64,000 nt of DNA from the NCBI GenBank assembly GCA_029448655.1, contig JACCLO010000006.1:3224001-3288000 (forward strand). Direction: 5' to 3'. This document shows positions 10,690-20,449 of the stretch, in pieces; within the stretch, counting starts at the first letter, position 1, and the number at the start of each line of letters is the position of its first letter. Below the pieces are notes generated by a model. The model was given only the letters and a program-made list of their open reading frames with translations, did not search any database and had not been told where the DNA came from. Origin of the DNA: Wolfiporia cocos (lineage: Eukaryota; Basidiomycota; Agaricomycetes; Polyporales; Phaeolaceae). Both the position numbers and the translations under genes were made by a program.

Positions 10690-11465
10690 ATAGCAAAAGG
10701 CAAGATCACCACAAAAAGTATGAAGGAAGTAGTTCCCGAATATCTATGGGACTGTGAAGATGTCTTCAGCTCAGATGAATATGAAGAGACACTACCAGAA
10801 CATCAGGCCTGGGATCATGTCATAGAATTAGTCCCAGATGCAAAACCCTATTGCGGGAAAGTATATGCCCTAACATTACACAAACAGGAAGCCTTAGACA
10901 ATTTCATCGCTGAAAACCTCAAAAGTGACACGATCAGGCCGTCTAAGTCCCCTTGGGGGGCACCCTTCTTTGTAAAAAAAGAAGGATGGGAAACTCAGAC
11001 CAATACAGGATTACAGGAAATTGAACAAACTAACCAAGAAAAATAAATATCTGCTAGCGCTAATCAAGGAATTACTGGACAAAATGAAGAACGCAAAGAT
11101 ATTTAGCAAATTAGACATATGTTGGGGGTATACTAATATCAGAATAAAAGAAGGAGATGAAGAAAAAGCGGCATTCATAACCAACCGAGGATTATATGAA
11201 CCTTTAGTCATGTTTTGAGGATTTACTAATGCTCCGTCCACATTTCAAACATTCATGAATGAAATCTTCAAAGATTTGCTCATCACCGGAAAAGTCATTA
11301 TATATCTTGACAACATACTAATTTTCACCAGAAACAAGGGAGGAACACAGAAGAATTACCAAGCAAGTACTAGACACGTTACAACAACACAAACTCACTT
11401 GCAAACCGGAAAAATGTGAATTTGAGAAAGACAGGATTGAATATATCATCTCTCATCAGTGCATC
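10690..11465 (+). pseudogene. Reverse transcriptase of the first gypsy element
   Basis: RT palm and fingers with recognisable motifs: SKSPWGAPFFVKK (about 10950), KIFSKLDICWGYTNIRI (about 11098-11145) and [13 protein letters not shown] (about 11290-11330). The active-site box is YLDN (11303-11314), not YxDD; the second element shows the same Asn with a different codon. A frameshift near 10985 splits the QDYRKLN block, a TGA follows LVMF at 11217, and another shift near 11335 ends the thumb. It would have copied the element RNA into DNA. Confidence 0.92.
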
Positions 11466-12160
11466 GAAATGGACAGGGGAAAAGTAGAAGCAATCACAAA
11501 TTGGCTAACTCCGAAAAACAAGAAAGAGTTACAATCCTTCCTAAGGTTTGCTAACGTTTACAGGAAATTCATCATGGGATACTCGCACATTGTAAAACCA
11601 CTGACAGTACTCACCGGGAATACAGATTGGAAATGGACCAAAATGGAACAACAATGCTTTAACAAACTAAAAGACATGTTTACCAGAGCACCTATATTAA
11701 CCACACCAAATAATCAAGACCCATACTGCATTTATGCAGATGCCTCCAACTTTGCAGCTGGTGGGTGTCTCATGCAAAGACAAAATGGTATTTGAAAACC
11801 AGTTGCCTATTTATCCAAATCGCTACAAGCTGCAGAAAAGAACTACAAAATAATGACCGGGAATTACTGGCAATAACGAAATGTCTTGAAGAATGGTGAC
11901 ATTTGATACAGGGATCTCCACATACTACTGACATTCTCACTGATCACAAAAATCTGGAATACTTTAGAAAACCTCAGAAGATAAACTGACGACAAGCCAG
12001 ATGGATGAATGAACTAGCCAAATATGATTTCAAGCTAATACATACTCCGGGAAAGACACAAATTCAAGCTGATCCACTCTCTTGGCATCCAGATCATGAC
12101 ACCAGTGATGACAAATTACAAGACCAAGTTGTCCTCAAGGACCATCTGTTTACTGTTGTC
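11466..12160 (+). pseudogene. RT connection and RNase H, broken
   Basis: The 11469 frame carries the connection domain (KKELQSFLRFANVYRKFI) and the start of RNase H (YCIYADASNFAAGG, first catalytic Asp in ADAS). Stops and shifts follow at 11796, 11875 and about 11900, where the degraded text still matches LLTDHKNLEYF-type RNase H. The frame from 12005 (MNELAKYDFKLIHTPGK) is the standard C-terminal end with the IQADPLSW block. The solo LTR at 12161 interrupts the next codon block; excising it joins HLFTVV to EDNDIYQQ in frame. Confidence 0.88.
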
Positions 12161-12861
12161 TGTTACGGTTATTTTGATGTTTCGAACACTGGCAGAACTC
12201 ACCACTGGGCGGATACGATACAGGGACTTGTTGCACAACCAACTCCCCTGGCTACTCGTGACTCTACTGGGCACATCCCCAGTTGTACTAGTGTATAGGG
12301 CACGTTTCACCTTTGGCAGATCCAATTCTGCCCTCATTTCATATTTATCATTTGTTAGCTGATAGATGGCATTCAACCGCCATCATCATTCCTATCTATC
12401 GTTACAGGTATATCACTACATATCTATCAAATGTTTGGTACTATAGTATTGGTGATATCTGGGACGGACTTGACCCCTAAAACCCCACGTAGTATATAAA
12501 CTCATGTATTTACTGTTGAGGCTCTTCAACTCGACCTTGTTGTACAAACAAGAAGTCTTATACCCGTTCTCAAATGTAGGAAAGTACACTCAGTATTTCT
12601 CTCGAACAACCCGAATGACTAAGTCCTTGAAGTGCACACTGACTTCTTGGACTTAGGCAAGTCTTATATCTATTAGACTTACAACCTGAACAGATTATAT
12701 CCTCTAACGTGTATTGGATATTGAACGATCTCCAAGGAACTTCACCTAGGACTTGAAGGCATCTAACGAGTATTTGCCTTGCTTACGTCATTTGGACTAC
12801 GAGCAGAAGAATGATCTATATTCGCAACTCGAATATACGAACGGGTATTTGACCCATAACA
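12161..12861 (+). mobile_element. Solo LTR, TGTTACGG family
   Basis: 701 bases from TGTTACGG to CCCATAACA, flanked by TTGTC (12156-12160) and TCGTC (12862-12866), a 5-bp duplication with one transition. It lies between RNase H and integrase. Closely similar to 4705-5410. Confidence 0.93.
12491..12552 (+). promoter_or_regulatory. LTR TATA box and hairpin
   Basis: AGTATATAAAC, then CTTGTT (12536-12541) / AACAAG (12547-12552). Confidence 0.6.
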
Positions 12862-13304
12862 TCGTCGAGGATAACGACATATATCAACAAATTAATTTCA
12901 TTGACTACATGTTGGTAAAAGAACAAGTCAAAATATTCTCTCACAAACACAATTACATCAGTACCAGTGATATTATAACTGACTTGGGGGACCTCGTCTA
13001 CAGGAAGGGGAAATTAATAATACCCGACAACTGAAAATTGATAATTGAAGTGCATCATGACTCATTAGCAGAAGGACATACAGGAACAAAGAAGACATTA
13101 GGAGCAATAAGTAACAGCTATTGGTGGCCCAACTTGTACCAAGACGTTCATCTATACATACAACACTGCACCAAATGTCAACAAGCAAAACCCATAAGAC
13201 AAGCCAAAGCTACCCCACTTAATCCAAATGGCATGCCAAACAATAATTAGGAGAGCATATCAGTAGACACAATCACAGGAATACCAGAAGTAAAAGGTAG
13301 AAAT
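12862..13304 (+). pseudogene. Integrase, N-terminal zinc-binding part
   Basis: Contains the HHCC zinc finger of retroviral-type integrase: the His pair in VHHDSLAEGHTG (about 13045-13080) and CTKC (about 13171-13185), with the YWWPNLYQDVHLY spacer. A TGA at 13033-13035 and a TAG at 13248-13250 break the frame (the latter where Trp is expected). The first catalytic Asp lies in SVDTITG just before the next insertion. Confidence 0.88.
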
Positions 13305-13838
13305 TGTTATGAATCAAATATCCGTTCAGCCGAAATAACCAAGTCGAGTTACTCAGCATGTCAAGTAGCACACGACTCAGCAGAGTCAGAGCATCGATAT
13401 ACAAGCTGCAGGCCTAATTGCTTAGGCCTTTGAGAATGAGTATAAGATCCTTGTAATTCAACAAGGTCGAGCTGAAGAACTCGACTGGTATTTACATCAG
13501 GTTATATACTGTGATCCTATAACCGAGGTCATAGTGTCCTTGGTACTGCTACCATTAAGTCCATAAGGCTAGTGTGCTAAGATAACAAATACAAAGTGTT
13601 GTGGTTGAGTGCAACAGTGGCTGAAACATAGGAAGCCTGTGGCTAGACACATGGTATCAACTAGAACCTGATACGTTGTGAGACTATGGGCATAGGGCCG
13701 TTGTACATGAAACGAGGGTCACCGGTTGAACGGGGATCCCTAGAATAAAGCGCGCAATAAAGCGGTTGAATGCTAAGTCCCTTTCTCCAATGAGGCATCA
13801 GTAAAAGATATTCGATAGTCCCTGCGCAGACCGTAACA
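13305..13838 (-). mobile_element. Solo LTR, 534 bp
   Basis: TGTTATGAATC to GACCGTAACA, flanked by GAAAT and AAAAT (one transition). The other strand matches the LTR at 32004-32539. Removing it and one duplication joins KGRN to AIIVIVNM in frame inside the integrase core, proving insertion into a then-intact frame. Confidence 0.9.
13449..13466 (-). promoter_or_regulatory. LTR hairpin
   Basis: CCTTGT / ACAAGG stem with a six-base loop, same as 32370-32387 on the other strand. Confidence 0.5.
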
Positions 13839-14719
13839 AAAATGCAATCATAGTAATAGTCAACATGAAGTCGAAAGAGTACATTGCGGTCGAAACCACT
13901 GATCGTTTGACTGCAGAAGGATGGGCAAACCTACTCTATAAACACATTGTCACCCAGCACAGAATCCCAAGGAAAATCACCAGCAATCAAGGCCCACAAT
14001 TTGTGGCTGAATTCATCACAGAATTATATAAAATTATGGGAATCGAAGGAAATCCCAGCACAGCCTATCATCCTCAGGCAGATGGACGAACAGAACGAAT
14101 GAATCAGGTTTTGGAAATGTATTTAAGAATGTTTATAAACGATAACAAGAAAAATTGGCCAATGCTGCTACACTCAGCAGCATTTGCATACAAAACACAC
14201 ATAAATAGTACTACAGGTTTTACCCCTTTCTACATGACTCATGGGCACGAGGCATTCACAGGAGTTGAGAATCCAGACATTACACAGGGTCCAAAAGGGG
14301 TACAAGAATGGATTACACACATGAAGAACATACAGGAACAGGCCACACAGAACATTAACAAATTCAAGGAGTATTGGAAACAACTCTACGATTTGAAACA
14401 CAAGCCATCTCAAAACTATCAACCAGGAGACAGAGTTTGGATTGAAGGAACAAACTTGAATATGGGGACAAATTTCAGAAAAATAGATCCACAACGATAC
14501 GGCCTATACACAGTGATATCAAAAAAGGAGCTTCAGCATACAAAATCACTCTGCCAGATGACATGTGAGGAATTCATGATGTATTTAACAAATCCCAGCT
14601 ACATCCTTTTTTTGCCAACAGCACAGGCCAGAGCAGACAAAGTTGCCCCCTCTGTTGAGCCTACCTCGGTCATCACAAATTCTAGACTTCGACGAAAACA
14701 GGTCAAATTTCTTATAAAA
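13839..14719 (+). pseudogene. Integrase catalytic core and C-terminal region
   Basis: The DDE core continues after the solo LTR. ITSNQGPQF stands where ITSDRGPQF is normal, so the second catalytic Asp is Asn (codon 13985-13987). The Glu is present in NQVLEMYLR, and the YHPQADGRTER signature is intact. A basic C-terminal region with QPGDRVWIEG (about 14420-14450) follows, the GPY/F-type module. The frame leads into a chromodomain beginning RRKQVKFLIK and is cut there by the solo LTR at 14720. Confidence 0.92.
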
Positions 14720-15297
14720 TGTCACAGAATATCCAGGGGGATATAGTAACAACCCTCGCTATAGGTTATACGGGCGGCGCTAGGCGTACGCCGCTCCTCT
14801 ATGCCTCAGCCACCTCTACGTGCGTCTCTTTAGCTTGTTGGTCACCTGATTGTTAGGTTAGCGCTGTAGGGTAGCGCGCGCCTCATCACACTCACGTTAC
14901 ACGTCACACGATGTATCACATGTCTCGCTTACGTACTTACTTACCTCAGCTGTTAGGGCGGTGCTGCGCACAGGCCAGCACTTAAGGGTAGACACTTAGC
15001 GTACCGTTCTCGCATGTATATAAGATACGACAGGAATGGGGCTTACTCCCCATCCTTAAGATTCTCGACGTTTGGGCCTCTGGCTCCTCTCTCACATGTG
15101 CGCCGTGCGACTCGCCTTAGGGCGTCCTCTACTGCTTGACTGGTAGCGACTCGACGATGCAAGTATCCCATCGATGATCAAGTCATATCCGGGGGAATGC
15201 CTCTGCATACATCGCTGCTCGCCGTCATCTCGTCGCAAGACCTTGGGGGTTCTCCCCTGCCTATAGCAGGTCGCACAGCCTCTGTAAGTCTGTGTCA
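14720..15297 (+). mobile_element. Solo LTR splitting the chromodomain, 578 bp
   Basis: TGTCACAGA to TCTGTGTCA with a perfect 5-bp duplication TAAAA (14715-14719, 15298-15302). It interrupts the chromodomain after FLIK. Confidence 0.93.
15015..15056 (+). promoter_or_regulatory. LTR TATA box and hairpin
   Basis: TGTATATAAGA then AGG-A-ATGGGG pairing with CCCCATCCT around CTTACT. Confidence 0.6.
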
Positions 15298-15400
15298 TAA
15301 AACATGGAGACATGGAAACATGGGAGTCACATAAAAACACACCCAACCATCTTATTGACGCATATTTCATCCTAATGCCCCAGGGTCCTCATGGAAAAAC
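15298..15400 (+). pseudogene. Chromodomain, second half
   Basis: After removal of the 14720-15297 LTR the frame reads FLIK then HGDMETWE, the usual chromodomain order (LVKW..., then ...TWEP). Chromodomains at the integrase C-terminus guide chromoviruses to particular chromatin. The Trp after FLIK is not seen, so one aromatic cage residue may be missing. The open frame continues to 15509. Confidence 0.72.
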
Positions 15401-15830
15401 TGATCCATTGAAGAAATCCCTGGACACATATGCGGCCATCATTGCAGTCATCGTCGTGACACAGGAATTGCCCTTATTCACAGTGAATTCAAAATGGATG
15501 AATTATTAGTGGGAAAGACATCACATGTCTACTGGACTCATAATGAGCCAGTACGAGTGTTCATTCCATGCAACTGGAAAAATCACACATCCTCATATGA
15601 AATCATCATTGGAAAACCTGAATATTGGGAGACCCCAGAAGTTAATACTGCCCATGTATGATGATACCCCATCCATTCCATTATCTGTCTAAAACACAAG
15701 TTTCACTGTCATTGGAATGTACAATCAGATTTCGACGATTTCATACTCAACAAAGCTCCTCTCCCCAACACCGTCATCACTACACTTAATTCAGCAAATC
15801 AAGACAGTTTGCTAGATGGGGGGGGGTTAA
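15400..15830 (+). other. 3' region between chromodomain and 3' LTR
   Basis: A coherent-looking frame starts at about 15490 (MDELLVGKTSHVYW) and runs about 55 codons to a TGA near 15660. It has no recognised domain, no signal peptide and no membrane segment. It may be the integrase tail or an unassigned 3' peptide. The polypurine tract follows. Confidence 0.35.
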
Positions 15831-16200
15831 TGTCAGGATAATCAATTTTCACTTCAGCACCCTTCACCCCAAGCCCTGTATCAACACTGTATGTGTGTGT
15901 AACCATCAAAACCACCTCGAGAATATCATGTGTAAGTATGTATTCCTTGACCCTTTGCCCTGACAGCCCTATACCATGGAACACATACCTTACACATTCC
16001 CCTAAATCCACAATTCAGTACTTAATAATTCCCCTGCACCCTATATTGTACAATCAAACCCTCTAGCCAGTGATTAACCTATCACATATCACATAACCAT
16101 GTATATATACTGTACTATACCAACTGACTGTTCCCCAGCTCGGTTTTAATCAATTCCAACATCTCTTCTATGCAATCACTGTCTAGTCGACAATCTGACA
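15831..16200 (+). repeat. 3' LTR of the first gypsy element
   Basis: 370 bases, nearly identical to the 5' LTR; ends CTGACA, followed by the TGCAG target duplication. Confidence 0.95.
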
Positions 16201-16205
16201 TGCAG

Positions 16206-16424
16206 TATGGAAGAGCGAGGCTATTAATGGATTAGGAAACATCGGTGGGTCACAATGAGCTATGCAGAAATATTACATGAAATGCTGTGACTTGGTCTGA
16301 TTGGCAAAATTGGAATGGTGCCATATTTCCTCACTCTGCCATGCCTAGCCATGCACAGCTGAGATGTGGAGTGGTATGTTTCTATATGGACAGGTGTGTA
16401 AGTGCTTGACCATAGTTTTCACTG
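16206..16424. other. Gene-free stretch
   Basis: Continuation of the sequence interrupted by the gypsy element; no gene recognised. Confidence 0.4.
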
Positions 16425-16530
16425 GGGGTCATGTCACACGCCACTTGGTCATGAGGAAGGTTTCCAACCACCTGCCTGTCTCCGCAAGCCACTTGCTGAT
16501 GGTCACCTCGCCTGTGTGCATATGTGTAAT
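16425..16530 (-). pseudogene. AKR copy 1, nucleotide-binding exon fragment
   Basis: Matches the exon of AKR copy 2 at 35770-35870 that codes for [22 protein letters not shown]. The 3' part of the gene beyond this exon is missing. It runs directly into a GGTCC-rich MITE remnant at its 5' side. Confidence 0.75.
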
Positions 16531-16536
16531 CAGGGT

Positions 16537-16633
16537 AGCTCGGGACTGGTCCGGACCGTTGAATCGGTCCTAGTCAGCCTGGTCTTGGTCCGGTCCTTGG
16601 TCTTTAGTGGTCCTTGAGACCGGACCTCACAAC
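16537..16633. mobile_element. GGTCC-rich hAT-like MITE remnant (left)
   Basis: Composed of repeated ggtccgg/ggaccg words and ending CCGGACCTCACAACACTA. The 8 bases after it are GTTACCAG, the reverse complement of the 8 bases after the right remnant, which ends identically at 17966. This is the signature of one element cut by an inversion. Confidence 0.6.
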
Positions 16634-16639
16634 ACTAGT

Positions 16640-17045
16640 TACCAGATGAACGAGGCCTGCTATTATACCACTATACTGATTGTACATGCTTGTACTGTAA
16701 TGGCCATATATAGTAACTGGGGAGTCTGGTGTGTGACTAGGATATGAGTCTAAGCCAGACTATGAAACATAGAAGCGTAGTAAGATATGAAATACGTAGC
16801 AGTCATTGTGGCCATGTGGGAACAGGTCATGTGTCGTTATCTAGGCATTGCCTGGTTCCTTCCAGTGTATGATCTGGGCCTGGCTGGGCTTCAGAGCTCT
16901 GGGGACCGGATCAGGCTCATTGTCGTTAGGGAAAGCTTTTGCCTGTGACATACAAGACCCTCATGTATGCTGCAGACCATGGTTTGACCTTTGGGGCACC
17001 GCCGACATCTATGGGACGAGTCAGTCTAGTTTCTGCATCACACTT
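16640..17045 (+). pseudogene. AKR copy 1, inverted middle exon
   Basis: On the plus strand, opposite to the rest of this copy, sits the AKR exon ADHGLTF-GTADIYGTSQS. GTADIYG corresponds to the WDTADLYG catalytic Asp/Tyr motif of copy 2. Its intron-side flank (cttacac) is what would have adjoined the 16530 end before the flip. So this segment has been inverted between two MITE copies. Confidence 0.7.
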
Positions 17046-17966
17046 ACACTGGTCCTGACACGGTCCTGGTCCCGGTCCTTCTGAGTGGTCAGATTTTGCA
17101 GGACCGGTAAGGACCGGTCTGGACCGGTCCTGGACTGGTCCCGAATTTATCGTAGAATAGCACTTATAATGTGGTTACTCCAAGGTAGGGAATCATGACT
17201 GACCAATCTACAATAAAACCAAAGTATTTAAGACCCCCTAGAGTGGGTCTGCATCATATATATACCACTGGCTATTAGGGTAAACACATCAGACAGAAGC
17301 TGACATGAATAGTAACAACCAAAAACCTTCTGATCAATGATTCAATGAAGCACTGCTATTGTCTTGGGCAATGCTTGGCACACACAGGTTGTCCTCATAT
17401 TATCACTAGTTTTGCTGACTGACATGCAGTTGTGTATTCTCCCATCCAGCAGTGTTAACACTCACATATTATGGTACACATGCATGGTGCATTCAATATC
17501 ACCCAGTTATTGGCAGAGCGCTGCTTAGCGGTAGTTATATGCTACTCATTGTGGCACATACAAAAATGCAACACATGATCTCATCAGATACAACTTGAGG
17601 TGTGCAGTTACTGCAGTGTCATTTCTGTGTGTTGACTTCAGTATACAATTCTACTTTCAGAAATCAAGAATCAGTGCACCATAGCCAATTTTTGGGCTGT
17701 ACTTAGTATGTTCTGGTATATATCAAGTAGTAAGTACACTTTTGTTGCAGTTTCTGACATATAAAACTATAGTTAAGTCAATAACCACTTGATCGGTCCT
17801 GGACCGGTCCAGACCGGTCCTAGGACCGCTATAGGACCGTGGTCCTACTTGGGACCAGTCTTCAGTCCGGTCCCTCGTTGCCCATGGTGGTCCGGTCCTG
17901 GTCCCGGTCCTCGGTCCTGCCCAAAACATGCAAAAGACTGGACTGGACCGGACCTCACAACACTAC
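17046..17966. mobile_element. GGTCC-rich MITE remnants and interior (right)
   Basis: Two blocks of ggtccgg repeats (17046-17150 and 17786-17966) enclose about 630 bases of AT-rich sequence without genes. The right end is CCGGACCTCACAACACTA, then CTGGTAAC. The TIR in outward form starts TAGTG, fitting the hAT YARNG end rule, with an 8-bp duplication. Confidence 0.55.
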
Positions 17967-18222
17967 TGGTAACCCCAGTCTGAACTTGGTGTTCATCCAC
18001 TTCACTCCCCTCAGTTCGCTCTAAGGTTTTAGTGGCCTTGTAATTGTAGGCTTCTGCCATGTCTGTCTTGCTGTAGAAGGCACCTATGCCTGTACAACAA
18101 TGATATGTAGATGGCATAATATAGCTACTTCTGATGCGCGCACCCATCGCTCCGAACCCGACAGCGCTGACTGTAGGGCCATTGCGGCCAAGCTGGCGAG
18201 TGGGATAGGTCGACGGAGACAT
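17967..18222 (-). pseudogene. AKR copy 1, N-terminal exons
   Basis: The start codon at 18220-18222 opens MSPSTYPTRQLGRNGP and VSAVGFGAMG, as in copy 2 at 36158. A short intron separates this from GAFYSKTDMAEAY. The reading ends at the MITE. Upstream sequence to about 18480 also matches the copy 2 promoter region. Confidence 0.78.
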
Positions 18223-18609
18223 GTTGGTATCAACTGCGACTAGATGTTGTTGAGGGGAGAATAGCGAGCTCGAGGTTCCTCGATTACAAAGACAAAGTGT
18301 CGACGTCGAGGATATATATTGCAGAAAGCTTGGTGTAGGGAAGGTTCCGAAGCACTTCCAGCCCCACTCGCAAGTCCGGTAGTCCACTTGTCGAGGTTTG
18401 TGTAATCCCGCGTTCCGAAATCGGTGAAGAGTGTTATACAGTTCCTCGCGAGATGAAAAAGGCGTCAGCGCGCTATGTAACGCGATACAGCTTATGCTGA
18501 CGCCCCAAGCGGACGGAGAGCACCGGCGTTAGACCTGAGTGACTTCAGTCTGGACACGTCATTGATCCACCGGCCGTGAACAGAGCCAGGAGAGTGATGA
18601 CGCACAATA

Positions 18610-18971
18610 GAGGTGTTTCGCTAACGATAATTATCACTCAGCTTTTTTTTGGAGTGGAGCAATAATTATTGGAACGAGGAGTGGTGGAGTGTGGCATCAT
18701 TAAATACCCCAGAGTTAATCCAGGGAGAATGCATGGCAACATGTTAAGTAGCATGTTTATAAGCAGCATCTGCCGACATCGCTGTTGGCTATGCTTTTGG
18801 CGTATGTTTTCGTACATCCGATGCGGGGTAACAGTACTTGGATACAATTACTGGTATGCGTCGCAAAGATCATGATCAAGCACTACGCTCCACCCATCCC
18901 ACTTCAAACATCTAGTTGTGGAACTCAAAAAATTGGCGCCACAGTGATAGTTATCGTTAGCGAAACACCTC
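18610..18971. mobile_element. TA-flanked MITE, 362 bp
   Basis: Terminal inverted repeats of about 28 bases (gaggtgtttcgctaacgata at the left, its complement at the right) with TA on both sides (18608-18609, 18972-18973). No coding capacity. Most likely a non-autonomous Tc1/mariner-type element; 8-bp flanks do not match, so hAT is not supported. Confidence 0.78.
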
Positions 18972-18979
18972 TAATGGAT

Positions 18980-19239
18980 GCATCTATGCAAGGAAAAGAC
19001 CCAGGTCCCCCACCATGCCGAAGACGCGGTCACGTGAATATGTTAGCCAAGTGCCGCGATGTATACCGTGTTTTATGCACATCAGTCACATCAGTCACCG
19101 CTCTCAGCTCCCCCACTGCATCCTCGCTTGCCAGCTGTGTCTCAGCTGCTTTTATGCTCTCATCTGTCTTGCCAGCGGTCTTGTATCCGGACTCATGCGA
19201 GCGTGATCTGCCCAGGAGTGGCATTAAACTTCCGCACAA
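18980..19239 (-). pseudogene. AKR C-terminal fragment
   Basis: The minus-strand frame contains KAAETQLASEDAVGELRA and the RYTSRHLANI block, which align with the AKR C-terminus in copies 2 and 3 (KAAEIQLADEDVRELRA; RYAPQYLANMKIGS). It is an isolated 3' piece with no upstream exons nearby. Confidence 0.6.
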
Positions 19240-19249
19240 TGGACTTCAC

Positions 19250-20449
19250 TAACATACATTCTCGAGCAACCTTGCATTACCACCCGTCGTATTCTGCTCC
19301 ATTCTCAATATGTTGGCATTCTGTGATTGTAAAACTCGCGCTCACACTAGGACATCCCCGTATTCGGTCTGGATATGTTCAGAAGGGCTTGGACTAACCG
19401 CAACACCAAGCTGGTCCCCCGAGTCCACGGCTCAGGCTTGGCTTGAATCCAGTTAAGGCTAGGACACAGTTCATAGACCATCAGAGAGAAGTCTTGTATG
19501 TTCTTGTTCATAGCACTAGTGTTCAGATAGTGACTTGAGGTGTTGACAGGGCACATCGGATGAACGCGAACATGCCACAGCCCATTGGAAATCAAACAAC
19601 CAATTGAATATGCGCCACATTGCGTAGCCACAATGCCTGCTCGAAATTCTGGGATTACAGGTTGATAATAAAGAATCTCACATGCCTGGGCTGAGTAATC
19701 ATTTCTGTTTGCAAACTGGGCGCCCAAAGCCGCCAGCCAACGGCTCGGCTTAGGCTCATTCAAGACTGAGACTGAATCTTGGGTCCGAGCCAAGCCTTTC
19801 CAAGCCGCTCCCACGGCCCGGCTTAGCCTGGACCCGGCTCACGCCTTCGAGTCAGGTTTTGCACATCTCTATTGAAGATCAAATTTGAGTGATCGTTCAA
19901 TATGCAATTGCACTTGTGGTAACAAGCAGCCCATTCTGTCCTTACTCAAGATGTGTTCAGATCAGAAACATCAAGCTTCATCCAGAAGCCAGCGGGGTCC
20001 CCCTGCTGGCTGAATGCAGTGTCTTTCTACATGGGGTTGTCTAGGTTCGTCTTCGATAGACCACTTTGAGCTATGATCATATAGGTAACACTCCAAGGTT
20101 CATTACAGTAACATCGGAAATTCTCGTTTCGCACGCAACGAATTACATGTCAGAAGATCACGTCACATCCAGTCTCGACCAATCGCAATGGTGTTTTCGA
20201 CAACCATTATGATACGTTGCGACAAACTGCATCCAGTCCAATATGAAATCTCGTCTAACGTAATATATAATTTCTGATGCGGTTACTAGCTACGTCAATG
20301 CCGAGGCATAGATTGAAGCTACCTAGAGACGGCTAGACCAAGCAACGTTCGCCGTGTGATCTCGGACTAGCTGCAGATATTTAGGTGACCGCGAGAGGCT
20401 GCCTTGCTTCAAGCCATTCCTCTATCTTTGCTCTCGATCTGGTCTCACC
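19250..20449. other. Duplicated upstream region with GC-rich repeat
   Basis: Matches 36860-37964 almost throughout, including both flanks of a GC-rich, cggctt/gcccgg-word repeat (about 19385-19873 here, 37015-37507 there) ending in ttgcacatct. That repeat resembles the TAGTGATGTGCAAAGC MITE but its left end is not clear. The last 500 bases are the likely promoter of the membrane-protein gene that follows. Confidence 0.55.

Larger units (their letters stand above)
4228..16200 (+). mobile_element. Ty3/gypsy chromovirus, full length but dead
   Basis: Two 370-bp LTRs (4228-4597 and 15831-16200) bound 12 kb of sequence and end in the short inverted repeat TGTCAG/CTGACA. The flanks are CGCAG and TGCAG, a 5-bp target duplication with one transition. 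A G-run with ttaa (15818-15830) immediately before the 3' LTR is the polypurine tract. Coding order is gag, acidic linker, dUTPase, protease, RT, RNase H, integrase, chromodomain. Six solo LTRs have inserted inside: 4643-6871 with 4705-5410 and 5726-6122 nested in it, then 12161-12861, 13305-13838 and 14720-15297. Many stops and frameshifts show it is defective. The primer-binding site after 4597 was not assigned to a tRNA. Confidence 0.95.

Noticed and set aside
12116..12376. Minus-strand open frame over the RNase H/LTR junction
   Set aside because: It is a shadow of the solo LTR; its counterpart recurs at 61152 in another LTR copy of the same family.
13449..13466. Rho-independent type terminator
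   Set aside because: Hairpins in this window are LTR features in a eukaryotic genome; there is no bacterial context.
18631..18960. hAT origin for the 18.6-kb MITE
   Set aside because: 8-base flanks differ (ACGCACAA, ATGGATGC), whereas TA on both sides fits Tc1/mariner.
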